Origin: Rhyzopertha dominica
Taxonomy: Eukaryota > Arthropoda > Insecta > Coleoptera > Bostrichidae
DNA: 64,000 nt
Direction of reading: 5' to 3'
Assembly: GCA_025024175.1 (NCBI GenBank)
Contig: QCXZ01000138.1
Coordinates: 44,983,092-45,047,091 of the forward strand
This document shows, piece after piece, positions 1 through 11,275 of this stretch. Numbering within the stretch: the stretch's first letter is position 1; every line of letters starts with the position of its first letter. Position numbers and translations under genes: made by a program. Under the pieces are notes generated by a model that was not told where the DNA came from, searched no databases, and saw only the letters and a program-made list of their open reading frames with translations.

Positions 1-277
1 CAAACAATTGTACGAAAATTCGTACTGTTGTCTTAATCTACTAGGCAACAAATCCAAAGCCTTAACTAGCAACTCTTTTTCTATTTTCCGCCGCGAGAAA
101 AAATTTTCTTAGTAACAGTAAACTTTATGGACAATTGATTTCAAAATTGTATTTTTTATTAGAAAAATGTCACTTTTAGCGCTTGCATTATAAATAACTA
201 TTATAGTATAATACAACTTTTGCTCATAGTGTCTTGATATGAGTATAATACAAAATTGATGGCTAAATGTTGTCACT
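1..277. other. AT-rich stretch, no feature seen
   Basis: I see no coding similarity, tandem repeat or inverted repeat here. It leads directly into the MITE-1 fragment. Confidence 0.4.
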
Positions 278-392
278 ATATTTACATAATAATTTAAAAA
301 TCGACAGATGATAAGTATACGTCACTTTCTTGAGACATGGCAAACCAATTTAATCCATAATTTCCATTAGCGTCATTTATAGAAACTCTGTA
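278..392 (+). mobile_element. MITE-1 fragment (3' terminal part)
   Basis: This matches the last ~115 bp of the MITE-1 family seen complete at 2933-3300 and 12820-13200. It has the internal AAAATCGACAGATGATAAG block, the AATTTCCATTAGCG block and a degenerate terminal repeat ending CTCTGTA. The 5' half is missing, so the copy is truncated. Family traits: 28-bp terminal inverted repeats beginning TACAGGGTTTCTATAAATGA, probable TA target site, no coding capacity. That pattern suggests a mariner-type non-autonomous element. Confidence 0.7.
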
Positions 393-1119
393 CAACATAC
401 ATTCATTAAAAGACAAGTCAAGTAAACCGCTGATAGCTTTTGCTGAACTGCTACAAAATGAATTAATTGTCAGTTGTGTCCATTGTCAAGGGAGCTTCGT
501 TTACATTTTATTCTGACGTTGCGGTTATCCATAGGGTATTCCGCAATTTGGCCGTATTAGTCACATGTAACGCCATAATAACGTATTACTTTCGTTAGTG
601 CAATGAATACGTCAAACTGATCAAACGTCAAATGAGCATCAAATTATGCGGGCTAATTTACATGGCAGGCGCTATTCTCGCGTCAGAAAGAGAAAACCAC
701 TTCTGGCTCGCCCCACTTTTTGTTCGTATCTACAATATACACATTCTACAGATTATAATACCTATAAAGCTTTACCATACTCCAGAAAGGAAAAAACAGT
801 TCAAAAGTTTGATTTAGTTATACTCCCGCTAATCGAAAAGAGTTGCATAACGACTAAGGAGTTGAGTAGCCGACGCATGTGCGTATTCTTACACATTCCC
901 CTTTCTGCTTTTGAATCATCAATCGCGAAATGAAAGATCGCCGAACCGGGTGGACTTAAATAATGATGGCCGTTTGCCGCACCTGTTTTGACAGGGAAAT
1001 GTTCAATCACTGTCAAGCAATCAATCGCCCTTTGAAGTTTGATGCTCGCTTGCTGGTCTGTGATCTGAGGGTGTTGCTCACCCAAACACTTGTGCAGAAT
1101 ACACCTGACAGAGTTGATT
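393..1119. other. No supported feature
   Basis: Short overlapping ORFs on both strands (up to 113 codons) have no recognisable motif and look like chance. No repeat structure is seen. Confidence 0.4.
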
Positions 1120-1330
1120 GATTGAATTCGATCTCGACGCACGGATATACAGAGGAAAGAGCGCTGCCCGCAAAGGGGAAGCTGCTGGCTTATGTTTCGC
1201 GTTTCGACATACGCAATGTTGTCAGTCGCGATGGAAGCATCGCATAAACTTAATATTGCAGGGTGCCTTTTCGATTCCGAGTGGGGCGGGAAAGATTCGT
1301 CGAGTGATGTACAAGCTTTCTGTACGTATT
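1120..1330. other. CpG-rich unique patch
   Basis: This short GC- and CpG-richer island contains CTCGACGCACGG and GTTTCGCGTTTCG, in otherwise AT-rich DNA. No copy of it is seen elsewhere in the window and no convincing ORF is present. It is a candidate non-coding regulatory element or an unrecognised exon. Evidence is compositional only. Confidence 0.2.
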
Positions 1331-2932
1331 TGATTTGTTCTTTAACATCTCTTAAAAAAATTGTGTTTTTGTACCTAACGTAAAACCACTTTCATTAATT
1401 AAAGGTGTTTAAATGCGAAGATTTCTTAATGGATATAAATTTTTCCCACTTGTTACTTGACGTTTTTTGTTTTTTTAATTGTCTGTCGATCCGAAGCCTT
1501 CTAGATTGTAACAAGCCTGGCATTACATCGCATGACGTCACAGTAGTGGCTGATATAGCTAAAAAGCGATACTTAGGAAAAGTGTTGCCTTTAGAGAGAT
1601 TGCTTAGACTAAATATGCCGTAAAAATACTGGATGCGATTATATATGAATCTGCATTCGTTTAGATAGAACGCGGCCTTCAAAATGACGCCAAATCTAGA
1701 CATAAATTCAGTTAAGGTTAAGACAAATGCCAGTTTATTGCAATATTTCTAACCTGCCACTTAGGAATCTGTAATACGTAAATCTAACACGAGACGGGAA
1801 ATAAATAAAAATATTTATTGTTATACAAATAATGGGCATGGAAATTATTCAAACAATCCATAGGTATGACAAAGAAGATAAGCCAAAGCTTTTTTGGAAT
1901 AGCAAAAGTGAATATTAAAAAATAACAGTAACAAGGAAAATAAAAAGCTTTTCGCAAAAATAATGGTAGTAATACAAAAATTATTTCTCTTCTCAAGCAC
2001 AGTGGTGCGATACAAATAATTAAAATAGGTTTTTTCCGCGAATAGACGGAAAAAATGTAAATATTATTATAAGTAAAGGATGGTCTTACAAAACTATTAA
2101 AGAGATACTGACAAAAGATTATACTGTTTTGCATCGTCAAATGAAAACAAAGGTATCCGATTTATGATTCATAAAAGTTGCATTGCCTTCTTAAAAAAAA
2201 AACTGCAAACATTGTATAAGTGCGAAAAAGGTTTAGCCCGGTTATAAAGCCTTTCAAATATCACCTAAGGTAAAAGCGATGCAGCATATTTATATGCAAC
2301 TTTCGAGTACCAAACCAAATAAAAATATAACTGCTAACTTTTCATGCAGGATTTTGGTTATGTATCAAATTTTAATCAAAAAATGATATAGATTGATATG
2401 TACACCCTAAAATTAAAGTTTTCGGAAATAGCGAAGGCTATCCGATCATTGTACTGTAGCAATGGAAGGGAAACACCAAAATTCATGGTAAAGTCTTAGT
2501 AACAAAATCTGTGTAAGAACTTTAAGCATGACTATTCATGCTTCCATCCTAAAGTTGGGCGTTAATTTTAAATCATATATATAAAAACATTTTTCTTAGA
2601 ACTCGATTTATAATCAAAATCAATTAAAAAAGTGGTTTTGTTAAAAAAAATGAAAGTTTAGTGACTGGAAAACTGAATGCCCTGTATAAATATACTATAC
2701 CACGTTAAGGGTATTCCTTGGGCTCTATAAGTTTTATTCGAAACATTTTTCTCTAGGACCTTAATAAATAAATAAAGCTGCTCAATAATAGGTGAGAGCG
2801 ATAAATGGACCATCTAGTGCAGAGGTCCCGAAACTTTTTTGTTTCGTAGACAGCTGATATAGTGCTACTCACTTCGAAGGATTTAAATCTCTAAAGTGAG
2901 GTGTAACACTTTAAAAAACATGACAAGTTTTA
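1331..2932. other. AT-rich stretch, no supported feature
   Basis: ORFs of about 100 codons at 1395-1703 and 1784-2140 on the minus strand are low-complexity hydrophobic readings of AT-rich DNA and match no family I know. Confidence 0.4.
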
Positions 2933-3300
2933 TACAGGGTTTCTATAAATGATTCATGCATCCAGGACGCTTATGGAGATTATCGATTAAATCAATTTGC
3001 CGCCTCTCAAGAAAGTGACGTATGTCATCTGTTGATTTTTGAATTATTTGATATATTTTAATGTGAGAAAACGCCTGGGAGCGTGTATTTTTGTAACATA
3101 TTCTGCAGTGTTTTGTGGGATAATTAACTATAAGGTTGCAGAAAAAAGCTCACATTTCGGAGCTGTGGTTCGTGATATTAATTTGTAACCGTCAACTATT
3201 ATCGCCGTGCATATTGTACCTTGGTAGCAGTTACAAAAAGGCGGCACAAAAAATTCAACGCCGCCCGCGTTGCACGAATCATTTATAAAAACCCTGTATA
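2933..3300 (-). mobile_element. MITE-1, complete copy (368 bp)
   Basis: The copy runs from TACAGGGTTTCTATAAATGA to the inverted counterpart ending ACCCTGTA, with TA at both ends. Relative to the copies at 12.8, 15.1 and 20.8 kb it is inverted: the GAAAGTGACG block comes first and the GCGGCACAAAAAATTCAACG block last. No ORF is present. The terminal TACAGGG and TA target point to mobilisation by a mariner/Tc1-type transposase, which is inference. Confidence 0.85.
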
Positions 3301-4559
3301 TTTATTAATTAAATTAAAATTAAAACAAACCAGCGCATATACAGGGTGATCAGTTAAGGGTGGACAGCGCCTGTATCTTGGAGACTAATCGTGCTAGAAT
3401 CTTGCGGTAAATTTTTTTTGAACAAATGTGGCCAACCAGATTTCATTTAAAATATTTTGAAGGATGTAACTTTGCCGCTAGGTGGCGCATTTAATATGAC
3501 ATATCAAAGAATCGCTTCTTTTTCAAAAAAGTTGCAATACAATTTTGTTCTAAAATAAACTCAAACATTTTTTCTAGTTGCTATGGCAATGGCAATAGGA
3601 GGGATAGAAGTTTCAAATCTTCAAAATGGCATAACTCAAGTATGGTTTTACCGAATTTAACGACTGATGGCTAGTTTTCAAGTGAATTTTATGGTTTTCA
3701 ATATAGTCATAAATAGCTTATAATTTATTGCAACTGTTTGACAATAGGGGGCGTTAATTATAAAATTTTTATATTTGTTCAAATATCTTTAAAAAATCAA
3801 ATACAACCCTATAGACTTTCTTGTTGGTTGTTATAGCTCAGTAATCAAGCAAGATAAGTTTGTAAACTAGAGATCGATCGTTTCTTAGTTATAGTAAAAA
3901 AACTACAAATCCGTCATTTGGTTCAGCTGTTTCTTTTTACTTGAAATAAAATTAGGTTATATTAAAAAAAGGTCGCACTTTTACTCATAAATAACGACTT
4001 TTCTCTGGTGTTTTGAATATAAATATTGGTAAATGTTGATATTTTACAAATAAAGTTAATTTTTTAAAATATCTTTATTTTCAATGGATTTCAAATGTAG
4101 TTTTTTTCATTTTTAATTGAGTACACAAGAATTTTTATGTTTATTCGTATTTATTGTTATTTTTACTTTTATTAGATTAATAATTGGTTATTAAAGTTAA
4201 CGAAATTTTAAATTTATAAAGATAGTTAACAGAGTATGCCGACCATGAGTTTTTCTTGTTTTTCGTTAACAAGAAGTAAAAATGAGGCGTATTTGATAAT
4301 AACACAAATTAAAGAAGACAAATATCGGCATCCAGCAACTATGAAGCAATATTTATTATACGAGGTAAGATAAAAAACAACAAAAAAACAGTTTATTTGT
4401 GGAATATCATCTGCAAATATTTTTTGGACACCCACTACGCCACCTGGGGATTTTTAGGTGGCGAGCCCTGAATTAAAAAAATAATAATTATCCTCAAAAT
4501 GTCCACCTTTGCTGGCAAATCACAGTCTAACCTAACCTAATAAGTCGTAATTTATGAAT
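3301..4559. other. AT-rich stretch with a possible transposon terminus at 3340
   Basis: A sequence beginning TACAGGGTGATCAGTTAAGG at 3340 resembles mariner-type ends, but I found no matching inverted end. The rest is AT-rich. The 69-codon minus-strand ORF at 4226-4435 is not recognisable. Confidence 0.3.
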
Positions 4560-4822
4560 AAAAGTCTTGCTTATTTTTAATGTAACTCTCAGCCACACTA
4601 TCACGAACTGCTGTGATGTTTTGTTATGAATGAACTCTACGAGCTCTTGTCGTGTGTTGCACATCTCGAATTTTTCGATTGTTCTTTTTACTGTAGATGA
4701 ATTAGGAACATTATTTCGACAAAAATTGGACGCACTTTATGAATCGTGGCAATCAAATTTTCACCACTCTGATAATAGTGTTTGACAATCAAAACACGTT
4801 GTTCTGTACTGTAACGCTCCAT
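4560..4822 (-). pseudogene. Mariner-like transposase, N-terminal fragment
   Basis: Reading the minus strand from the ATG at 4822 gives MERYSTEQRVLIVKHYYQSG, then a helix-turn-helix-like stretch. This is the usual start of insect mariner-type transposases, which bind the element's terminal repeats and cut and paste it. The first frame meets a stop about 44 codons in. The reading continues in another frame with SSTVKRTIEKFEM, typical of the second helical domain, so at least one frameshift is present. The DDE catalytic half is absent. Upstream on the minus strand a GGGTGTTTCAATAACAGCGC end lies at about 4937, a likely terminal repeat. It is a dead 5' fragment. Confidence 0.75.
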
Positions 4823-4937
4823 GTTTACTAACTTTTATCTGTCTCCTAGCGACGTGCCCTATAACAATCATGTGATATTATAACAGTCAAAATGCCATGC
4901 TGGCGCTGTTCAAATCTTGCGCTGTTATTGAAACACC
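4823..4937 (-). mobile_element. 5' untranslated end and terminal repeat of the mariner fragment
   Basis: The sequence between the transposase ATG and the GGGTGTTTCAATAACAGCGC terminus has the length expected of a mariner 5' leader. The matching 3' terminus was not found, so the element is truncated. Confidence 0.45.
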
Positions 4938-5079
4938 CGAAACCGATTGTTTCACAACAAGTACCTATTGGAGCTGCCTGCATCTAAGTATCTTATTTGT
5001 AAGTTGTTAAAAGTTTCTGGTTGATGCTCAAAAGAATCTATGACGCAGCCAAAATTTTTAACTGTTGAGTGGTCTGGGT

Positions 5080-5680
5080 GCTGTTCAATCGTTGTTAAAT
5101 TTCCTGATGTCTTTGTGCGGAACGTAACGTATATGGGCGAAATTGAATCCGGTAGTCGAAATGAAGGTGCGGATGTTCCATTGTACGTGTCCGTTTCATA
5201 AGCACGAAATTTGCCATGGGCACCATCCGTCTGAAACGCCATCGCAGATGCACCAAAGGCGCTCGAAATTTATCGCCGCTTAATTCAGCTATGCAATAGC
5301 ACAATGCGAAATTTATGGGCCTGCATTTTGAACAGTGTTTGTAATAAATACGTTTCCAGGGCCGAGGCACATTCGGTCATCTTGATCGCCCATTCGTTAT
5401 GTACCTGTATACGGCGGGTTTAATTTATTTGGTATTTATAATTATCGATGGTCAAGATAATAATAAGCAGGGGGCAGGACGTCAATATTAAACGAACTGT
5501 CAAGACGCTGACGTTGACTTATTCCCGTTGCCGATACCGCGTGAGTTCTGTTCCACGTTGATTCATATATCCGTTTGACGTTATTTATTGATCACTAATT
5601 ATAGTCCTCGGAGACATAAAATACGCCGCTGTAAACGCCCTGCCTGTCACTGTGTCAGAAGTAATGCGACTGTGCTGTGA
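5080..5680. other. CpG-rich unique patch
   Basis: This GC-richer block has many CpGs (for example GTGCGGAACGTAACGTATAT and GATACCGCG). Two overlapping minus-strand ORFs (4952-5242, 5095-5370) are not recognisable, and their frames disagree about what would be coding. It is a candidate conserved non-coding element, with no direct proof. Confidence 0.2.
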
Positions 5681-5873
5681 AGCATTTGTCTAAATCAAAA
5701 TCGGAATAAGAGGTATGACTCCTTGCAATGCGAATGCTTTGGTACTCGAGCAGAAAAGGTTGATTATATCAAGATAACCATATGAAAAGCTCATATATCT
5801 AACAATTATAATAACAAAGCCTAACCTTTAGCCATAATGGGCGTTTTTTGTATGTATATATCTTATATGTATA

Positions 5874-6760
5874 TGTTATCGGCAAAGTACGTTATGCAGT
5901 CATACCCAAGTTTGCCTAGGCAAAGTCCGCTTTGGCCGCCAACTTTAGGCAAAGTCCGAAATTTTAGACTTTGCCTGTGTTTTGCATGGTATTCTTAATG
6001 TTTGTCGATACAATGAAGGCAAACTCCAAAACAACCTGCCGCATTATTATTATGCTATCAATATTCTATGTAGTACGAGTACTTTATTGCCTTTTAGAGA
6101 TCAATCAAAAATAAAATAAACTTTCATATTAAAGAAAAAACAGCTGTATAATCAGAGACAACCTTAAAATGGGAGTGGACCCTTATAGAAGGGGTACACT
6201 AGGTATCGTTTATCACGTCACTTGTTTAAAAAGAAATAGATATTCGAAAAAAAACATTCAAAAAACCAACTGAAGAAGTATTGAAGTGGAATCAATGAGG
6301 TCTCGTTGGGTAGAATTAAGGCTTCTGCATGATACACTTTTTCACAGAGTAGGTACATATTTACAGGGACCCTTATAAAATACATTTAGTGTTAATTATG
6401 TCACTTATTAGTACAAGGTGTCGAATGGTGATACTTGCATAAGAACTTAATCTTTTGCATTTACAACAGTTGTTGCTGCATTTTTTGGTACAGTTATATC
6501 TTTGAAACCCTTGCCCTCCAAATGAAGAACTGTGCCCACTAATTTCGCGATATGTGTGAACAAGTAGCGACAAGTTTCAGCCGCCTGCAGTCGGTATATC
6601 AGCTTATTTCGGAGTTTGCCTGTTACATATTTGGCTAACCTAAGATTGCCGTACCACAGTGTAGACAATGTCCGAAATACAATGTCTGAAGTAGACGGCC
6701 AATGTGGACTTTGCCTAGGCAAACCTAGGTGTGACTGCATAATGTACTTTGCCGGTAACA
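5874..6760. mobile_element. Long-TIR DNA element (~890 bp) of unassigned family
   Basis: The left end TGTTATCGGCAAAGTACGTT is the inverted copy of the right end, which closes GTACTTTGCCGGTAACA. The match extends for roughly 60 bp and is patchy to ~120 bp. Inside the ends, the motif GGCAAAGTCCG recurs and a TTTGCCTAGGCAAA palindrome sits about 40 bp from the left end and, inverted, from the right. A minus-strand ORF (6447-6767) overlaps the right TIR. It is cysteine-poor and lysine-rich with no DDE motif that I recognise. I cannot assign a superfamily or find a clear target-site duplication. Confidence 0.7.
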
Positions 6761-6923
6761 AATACACTGCACACCTATATCAGGGTCGCAGCTAGATCCA
6801 AATTTTCGGTAGCGCATCAAAATAGAAAAATAATTTTTCTTTGTTTTATAGAGTCATAATAGGTAACTTTGTATGAATCTTGAGAAAAAATACAGCATAT
6901 CCTTATCAACTCAACAATATATT

Positions 6924-7172
6924 ATATGTAAGAATTTAGATGGCAATGCCATCTGTCAGCATTACACTGACATATTGACAAAGCCACCTAGCTGCCTTAA
7001 CGGGTACTACTTCCTGAAGGAAGTGACCTGTAGCCTGACAAATTGGCATGCAACTGCATACTTCAATTTGACAGCAGGCCCCCACGGCACTTTTTGCTAG
7101 CAGCTAGGTGGCTTTGTAATCTTGTCAGTGTGATGCTAACAGATGACATTTCCATCTGAATTCTTACTTATA
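6924..7172. mobile_element. MITE-2, complete foldback copy (~250 bp)
   Basis: The outer ~75 bp on each side are imperfect inverted repeats. The left arm has AGATGGCAATGCCATCTGTC, then the block GACAAAGCCACCTAGCTGC, and the right arm has the same blocks inverted (GCAGCTAGGTGGCTTTGT). The centre contains TTCCTGAAGGAA. There is no coding capacity: the 75-codon ORF crossing it (6873-7100) is just the foldback read through. A rearranged second copy lies at 57893-58346. Confidence 0.8.
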
Positions 7173-7212
7173 TCGTACCATTGCTTTGGTATGTGTATAG
7201 GCAAAACCCGTT

Positions 7213-7318
7213 CTATGCCGTGCTGCCTGCACTAGACCTAAACCGCACTGATGAGCTGTAATGACAGCGAAATAGTTCTATCTGCAGTTGGTTGACGTGC
7301 AGACAGCACAGCATAGAC
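7213..7318. mobile_element. MITE-3, small TIR repeat (~105 bp)
   Basis: The ends are inverted: CTATGCCGTGCTGCCTGCAC at left, and GTGCAGACAGCACAGCATAG at right. The interior reads GATGAGCTGTAATGACAG. Two more copies occur, inverted at 45541-45655 and direct at 58016-58120. All three share the flanking GGCAAAACC(A/C)GTTCTATGC on one side and ATGCAT/ATACAT on the other, so the mobile unit may be slightly longer than the TIR core. Confidence 0.75.
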
Positions 7319-8879
7319 ATGCATTTTAATATATTATATGATTACAAAAAGATATAACTATAAAGCCATAAACAGATAAGTGAAATAACTTTAAGATGTC
7401 TACCATAGAGTAAAACCTAAAAAGACAACTATGCAGAAATAACCCAATAGTTGTTGGATTTGTCATATTGTGGAATTTTCTTAGAACTTTACCTATGTGA
7501 ATATCGTTATTTTCCGCACAAATGCAAGAAAGCGCTAGTTTGTCATNATTTGGTTAGTTATTGACATCCTTTAAGGTCTACTGATGGCGACTTACCAGTT
7601 ATCGAAAAGAAACCCATTTTTGGCGGCACTATTTATAGGTGCTTTCAGGTTGAAATAGGTCAGTGCAGTAGATTATTGCTGAGTTACATCCGATAAGCGG
7701 TCAAGTGCTAGTCTCCATTATACGTCGAGTATTGACTGGACAATAATGTACCACGTTTTGAACACCTTTTGTCATGAAGCTATGTGTGTTGTTTTTGTGT
7801 TTGTCCCATACTGACCTATTCTAACGCACGTGTGCTTGCACTTGGCTTTTTTACTTCGATGTTTTATCTTAATGATTGTGTTTGTTTAGGAAATCAATGA
7901 CGCTGAATGGAGTCTGGATTTCGGGGGTGTAATTTTTTAAAGGAAAGAAATACTACCGATTATATTGCTTTCATTTGTTGAGATGCTGCAGTTTAATTTA
8001 ATACACCGTTTTCAAAATCACGTGTATATTGAAGATTTATATTTAGGAAAACAAAACTTACCTGATATATTTGATACTGTTGTGGTCTTCGTATGTACTT
8101 GCAATACTTACCTGCATTTTTTATGTAACCTGGACCATTAAAACCGGAAATATTTAGTAACCGCAAATTGCAGTTTGAATATCTTTCAAGCTTTGAGTCG
8201 TAACGACCACTTTACGACTACTTTTATCCCTCTGCTTATAGCACCCGCAATAGCGTCCCGAATCCAGTTTGAAACAAACCTTACTTGCTCTACTTCCACC
8301 CATGCAGTAATTTTTCAAGGCACCAAGCGTGCACTTTTACCTTTCAGTGGAGTGGCAGGGTTCCAGTATCTCCTCTGTAAATATTCATTTAACCTGTGAA
8401 AAAATAATTTTGAAGAAAGTTCAATTTGTTCATCACAAAATGGCAAGTGCCATTTCCTAAAATTTCATGAATAGCTCTACTTTCACAAGAACGGTTAGGA
8501 ATACTTCAAATGAAATAGTTGAATATTTATATAACTTCTTGACTTGATCTGAAAAAGGAATCACTTGAAAAATCGAAGCTTGACTTAACTTGTTGATGCT
8601 TGATTGGAAGTTATATTTTTTTTTTTGTAAAGAACAACAATCTACACGTATTTGGTGTGTAGTGGCCGATATACCAACGACGACTGTAGTACAATTTTAT
8701 TTGCAGTATCATCCACATTTACTCAACGATTTAAAAAAGGTTCCAGAAGAATACACTAAAATTTCACTTTCAAAATGCTTAGTGTGACGCTTGACTGCAA
8801 AGTGTTTTGGTATATATTATTTGATAATAAAGGTAATATGAATATCTAAAATAAAATATACACTGTTTTAACTATTTTT
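7319..8879. other. AT-rich stretch, no supported feature
   Basis: The ORFs at 8175-8399 and 8590-8787 have no recognisable domain. There is an N at 7547. No repeat shared with the rest of the window was seen. Confidence 0.35.
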
Positions 8880-8884
8880 ATTAC

Positions 8885-9265
8885 TTTAGAGATCTTCTTG
8901 AATTTCTAAGCCACCGTCTTCGACTTCCTGAAATATTTGATTGAATTGACCGAATATTCTCACTAAATCCTATTGAGTCAGGACAACTTTAATGAATTGA
9001 CATATAGGTCCGATTCTGAGATTCAAATTATCCAAACAAGTCAGTTAAGGAATTCAGTTAAGTGTGGAATTCGCATAGTATAAATAAGGATGTTTTGTTT
9101 ACCCGACTCCATTTCCTCTGATAATTTGGCGAGGAGAATACTCGGTTAATCCAACCAAATATTTCAAGAAGTCTTTTGATTTCTACTGAAGATCGCAGCT
9201 TCTAAAAAACGTGTTTACTTTTTCTAAATTAATGTGGTAAGGGTTTTTCATATATCATGTAGATT
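8885..9265 (+). mobile_element. Half copy of the 14.6-kb foldback element (PLE-like arm)
   Basis: From about 9050 this parallels 14830-15041 step by step: AAGGAATTCAGT, CAGTATAAATAA-like TATA stretch, GGCGAGGAGAATA, GGTTAATCCAACCA, TTCAAGAAG, then CTACTGAAGATCGCAGC and a degraded ACGTGTTTAC. The left inverted arm is missing. The box CTGAAGA (9186-9192) survives, but the following GAAATACGTA has decayed to AAAAACGTG. Confidence 0.6.
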
Positions 9266-9529
9266 TTAATCAAGCCACACTCAGCTCGCTCTTTCTTTTT
9301 AGCACAATATTAAATTGAAGATTAACGGTATAAAGTTGCAATACTGAAGAAGTCACTTAGCTACCAGGCTACTTGTCCGACAAGATAATAATAAAAAATT
9401 ATTTGTAAACTATCAAAGATAAGTGCATTAAAGGTGAGTTTACTAAAAACATTATTCAATCTGGTGTATGTAACAATAACCGAACTTGTATACTAATTTC
9501 TCTATTAAATATAACCCTTAATATGAGAT

Positions 9530-9960
9530 AACAGCCGAAAGCTTTGCAGTCGTGCATCCAAGCTTGTATAATGGACAACGAACCGCCACAGCAGCGCAAC
9601 AAAAGGCCGAGAAGAAAAATATAGAAAAATGTCTGGGCGCGGTGCAGGCGACAGATGTTAGTTCTGATGTCTCTGTCAGGCGAACTTGAAAGATATCTAG
9701 GATGTGTCATATAGAAGTTTGGATATTGGCGTTAGTTATGTTATTGCAGTTTCGCAGCAGTTCGCGAAACTGAGACGGGATCCGACAAAAACGGTAACGC
9801 CGCAATATAAAGTTGTCGGGCTCGTTTGCCCAAGATTGGATTGTATTGGGTCAAATAACGAAATTTGTTCGAACACCAGTCAACGTAAATCATCTGCGTC
9901 GTTAGCCTATATGCGACGAAATGCGCGAATTAGTCTAGTGCATATGTATAATTTGTGACT
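9530..9960. other. CpG-rich unique patch
   Basis: This GC-richer block has CpG clusters such as GTCTGGGCGCGGTGCAGGCG and CGCAGCAGTTCGCGAAAC. Two 84-codon ORFs on opposite strands (9456-9710 minus, 9704-9958 plus) are unrecognised. It may be regulatory, on composition only. Confidence 0.2.
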
Positions 9961-11059
9961 AGATCCTTAATTTTAACAGTGTACTTGGGACACATTTCAG
10001 GTTACGCTTGTCTGAAACATTTTTATGATTTTTTATCACGTGGACACTTCTTACGCTTATGTGATTTTATATAATTCGGTAATTAGTCATCTTTCGAAAT
10101 ATGACGTACGTTGGAATGGTCTATAAGTATAGAGAGCTACATTGCCAAAGGCCTGATAGTTCTTTTGGTGAAATAAATCATCTATATTGTACGAATTACC
10201 GCAATGCACTTAAACAATGAGTTAGACAGAAAAATAACACATAAGGATATGCTTTGGAATAAAAAATGACAAATGAAAATGCGGCATGTGTCATTTTACG
10301 CACGAGGTGCTGATAATATGACAAGAAGGATACTGTCAACCACTTTGGCTCACATCCTTCTGGTTATTGTGTAATTTCGTCGTAATAAGTTTAACCATGT
10401 CCGGCTGTTGTGTGCTCCAATGTAATTATGGATCTGAAATAGTTTTCGCCTATTTTCATTACCAATGGACTGTAATATCTCGTACAGCACAATTCTGCCT
10501 TCATTTACGTTTTATAAAAGGTGCCCAGAATGAAAGTATAGGATATGTTTTGGTTCCATGTTTAGGACGAAAAAATTTAATACCGATCTCTACGATTTGT
10601 GATACAAAAGCATTGCAACCCAATAGTAGCATTTCAATAAGGGTTTCCTTAGTTAACATTATTAGTAACGTATAGTTTTATATTAATTATAAACAAAACA
10701 AGCAAGTTGTATCGTCTTTATCTTCTAATAAAAAATGCTTTAACCAATTGTTTCATGTTCGATATTTCAGGTAATATTTTTTACGAAACAGTAACGTGTT
10801 GTAGGTTATTTAATCTATAATATTTTAATAATTTCAATCGGTATAAATATTTAACGAAATTTAAAATTTTTGGTTGGAATCAAAATGGCTACTAAATTAC
10901 GGTAAGATATACTGGATTTAAGGTGAAAATCGATAATGCGTCATTTAGCGATGGTTTTACGAATTGCGACGTAAATTAGTACGGTCGTTAAATACAGAGA
11001 CCTACTGGAAAAGTGCCCAGTGAAATAAAATATAACTTTGGATGGATAATCGCTGTCAT
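9961..11059. other. No supported feature
   Basis: A 102-codon ORF at 10367-10675 contains MSGCCVLQC, faintly like the start of a THAP finger, but the rest of that motif is absent. Otherwise this is plain AT-rich DNA. Confidence 0.35.
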
Positions 11060-11275
11060 AAGATATTTTCTTGGAAAGCTCACTGTCTCTTGAAGACACT
11101 GACAAAAAGTTATTAGTCTGACGTTTTGTTTGATTTTGTTTGAACTTGAGTCAGGTAAATTTTGAGGTTCTTCGTCTTTGACAAAGATTACAGGAGTAAT
11201 CGAAACGTCAAACTAATAGCTTTTTGTCAGTGTTTTCAAGAGGCAGCGATCTTTCCGAGAAAATATTATCTTATA
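11060..11275. mobile_element. Penelope-type arm hairpin (foldback, ~215 bp)
   Basis: The left arm AAGATATTTTCTTGGAAAGC ... CACTGACAAAAAG is the inverse of the right arm CTTTTTGTCAGTGTTTTCAA ... GAGAAAATATTATCTT. The sequence matches the arms flanking the GIY-YIG ORF at 34.4-35.6 kb, including GTTTGAACTTGAGTCAGG, CGTCTTTGACAAAGATTACA and CGAAACGTCA. The ORF-bearing centre has been lost and the arms nearly abut, so this is an internally deleted, non-coding derivative of that Penelope-like element. Confidence 0.75.
11174..11213 (+). ncRNA. Variant hammerhead-like motif in Penelope arm
   Basis: Order on the plus strand: GTCT, TTGACAA, A, stem GATTAC/GTAATC with the loop partly altered (AGGA), GAAA, CGTC, then AAAC where the 35.5-kb copy has AGAC. 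Stem I is therefore weaker here than at 35.5 kb. Hammerhead motifs are known from Penelope terminal repeats, so the location fits. Activity is unproven. Confidence 0.4.

Noticed and set aside
3340..4440. Possible mariner running from TACAGGGTGATCAG to TTTTTGGACACCC at 4430.
   Set aside because: The two ends are not inverted copies of each other and no transposase lies between them.
4526..4540. AACCTAACCTAA, resembling the insect telomere repeat TTAGG. Similar words occur at 28507, 55735 and 63338.
   Set aside because: Only two units occur at each place, so there is no telomeric array.
10367..10675. ORF starting like a THAP zinc finger (MSGCCVLQC).
   Set aside because: The later Cys/His and AVPTIF-type residues of THAP are absent.
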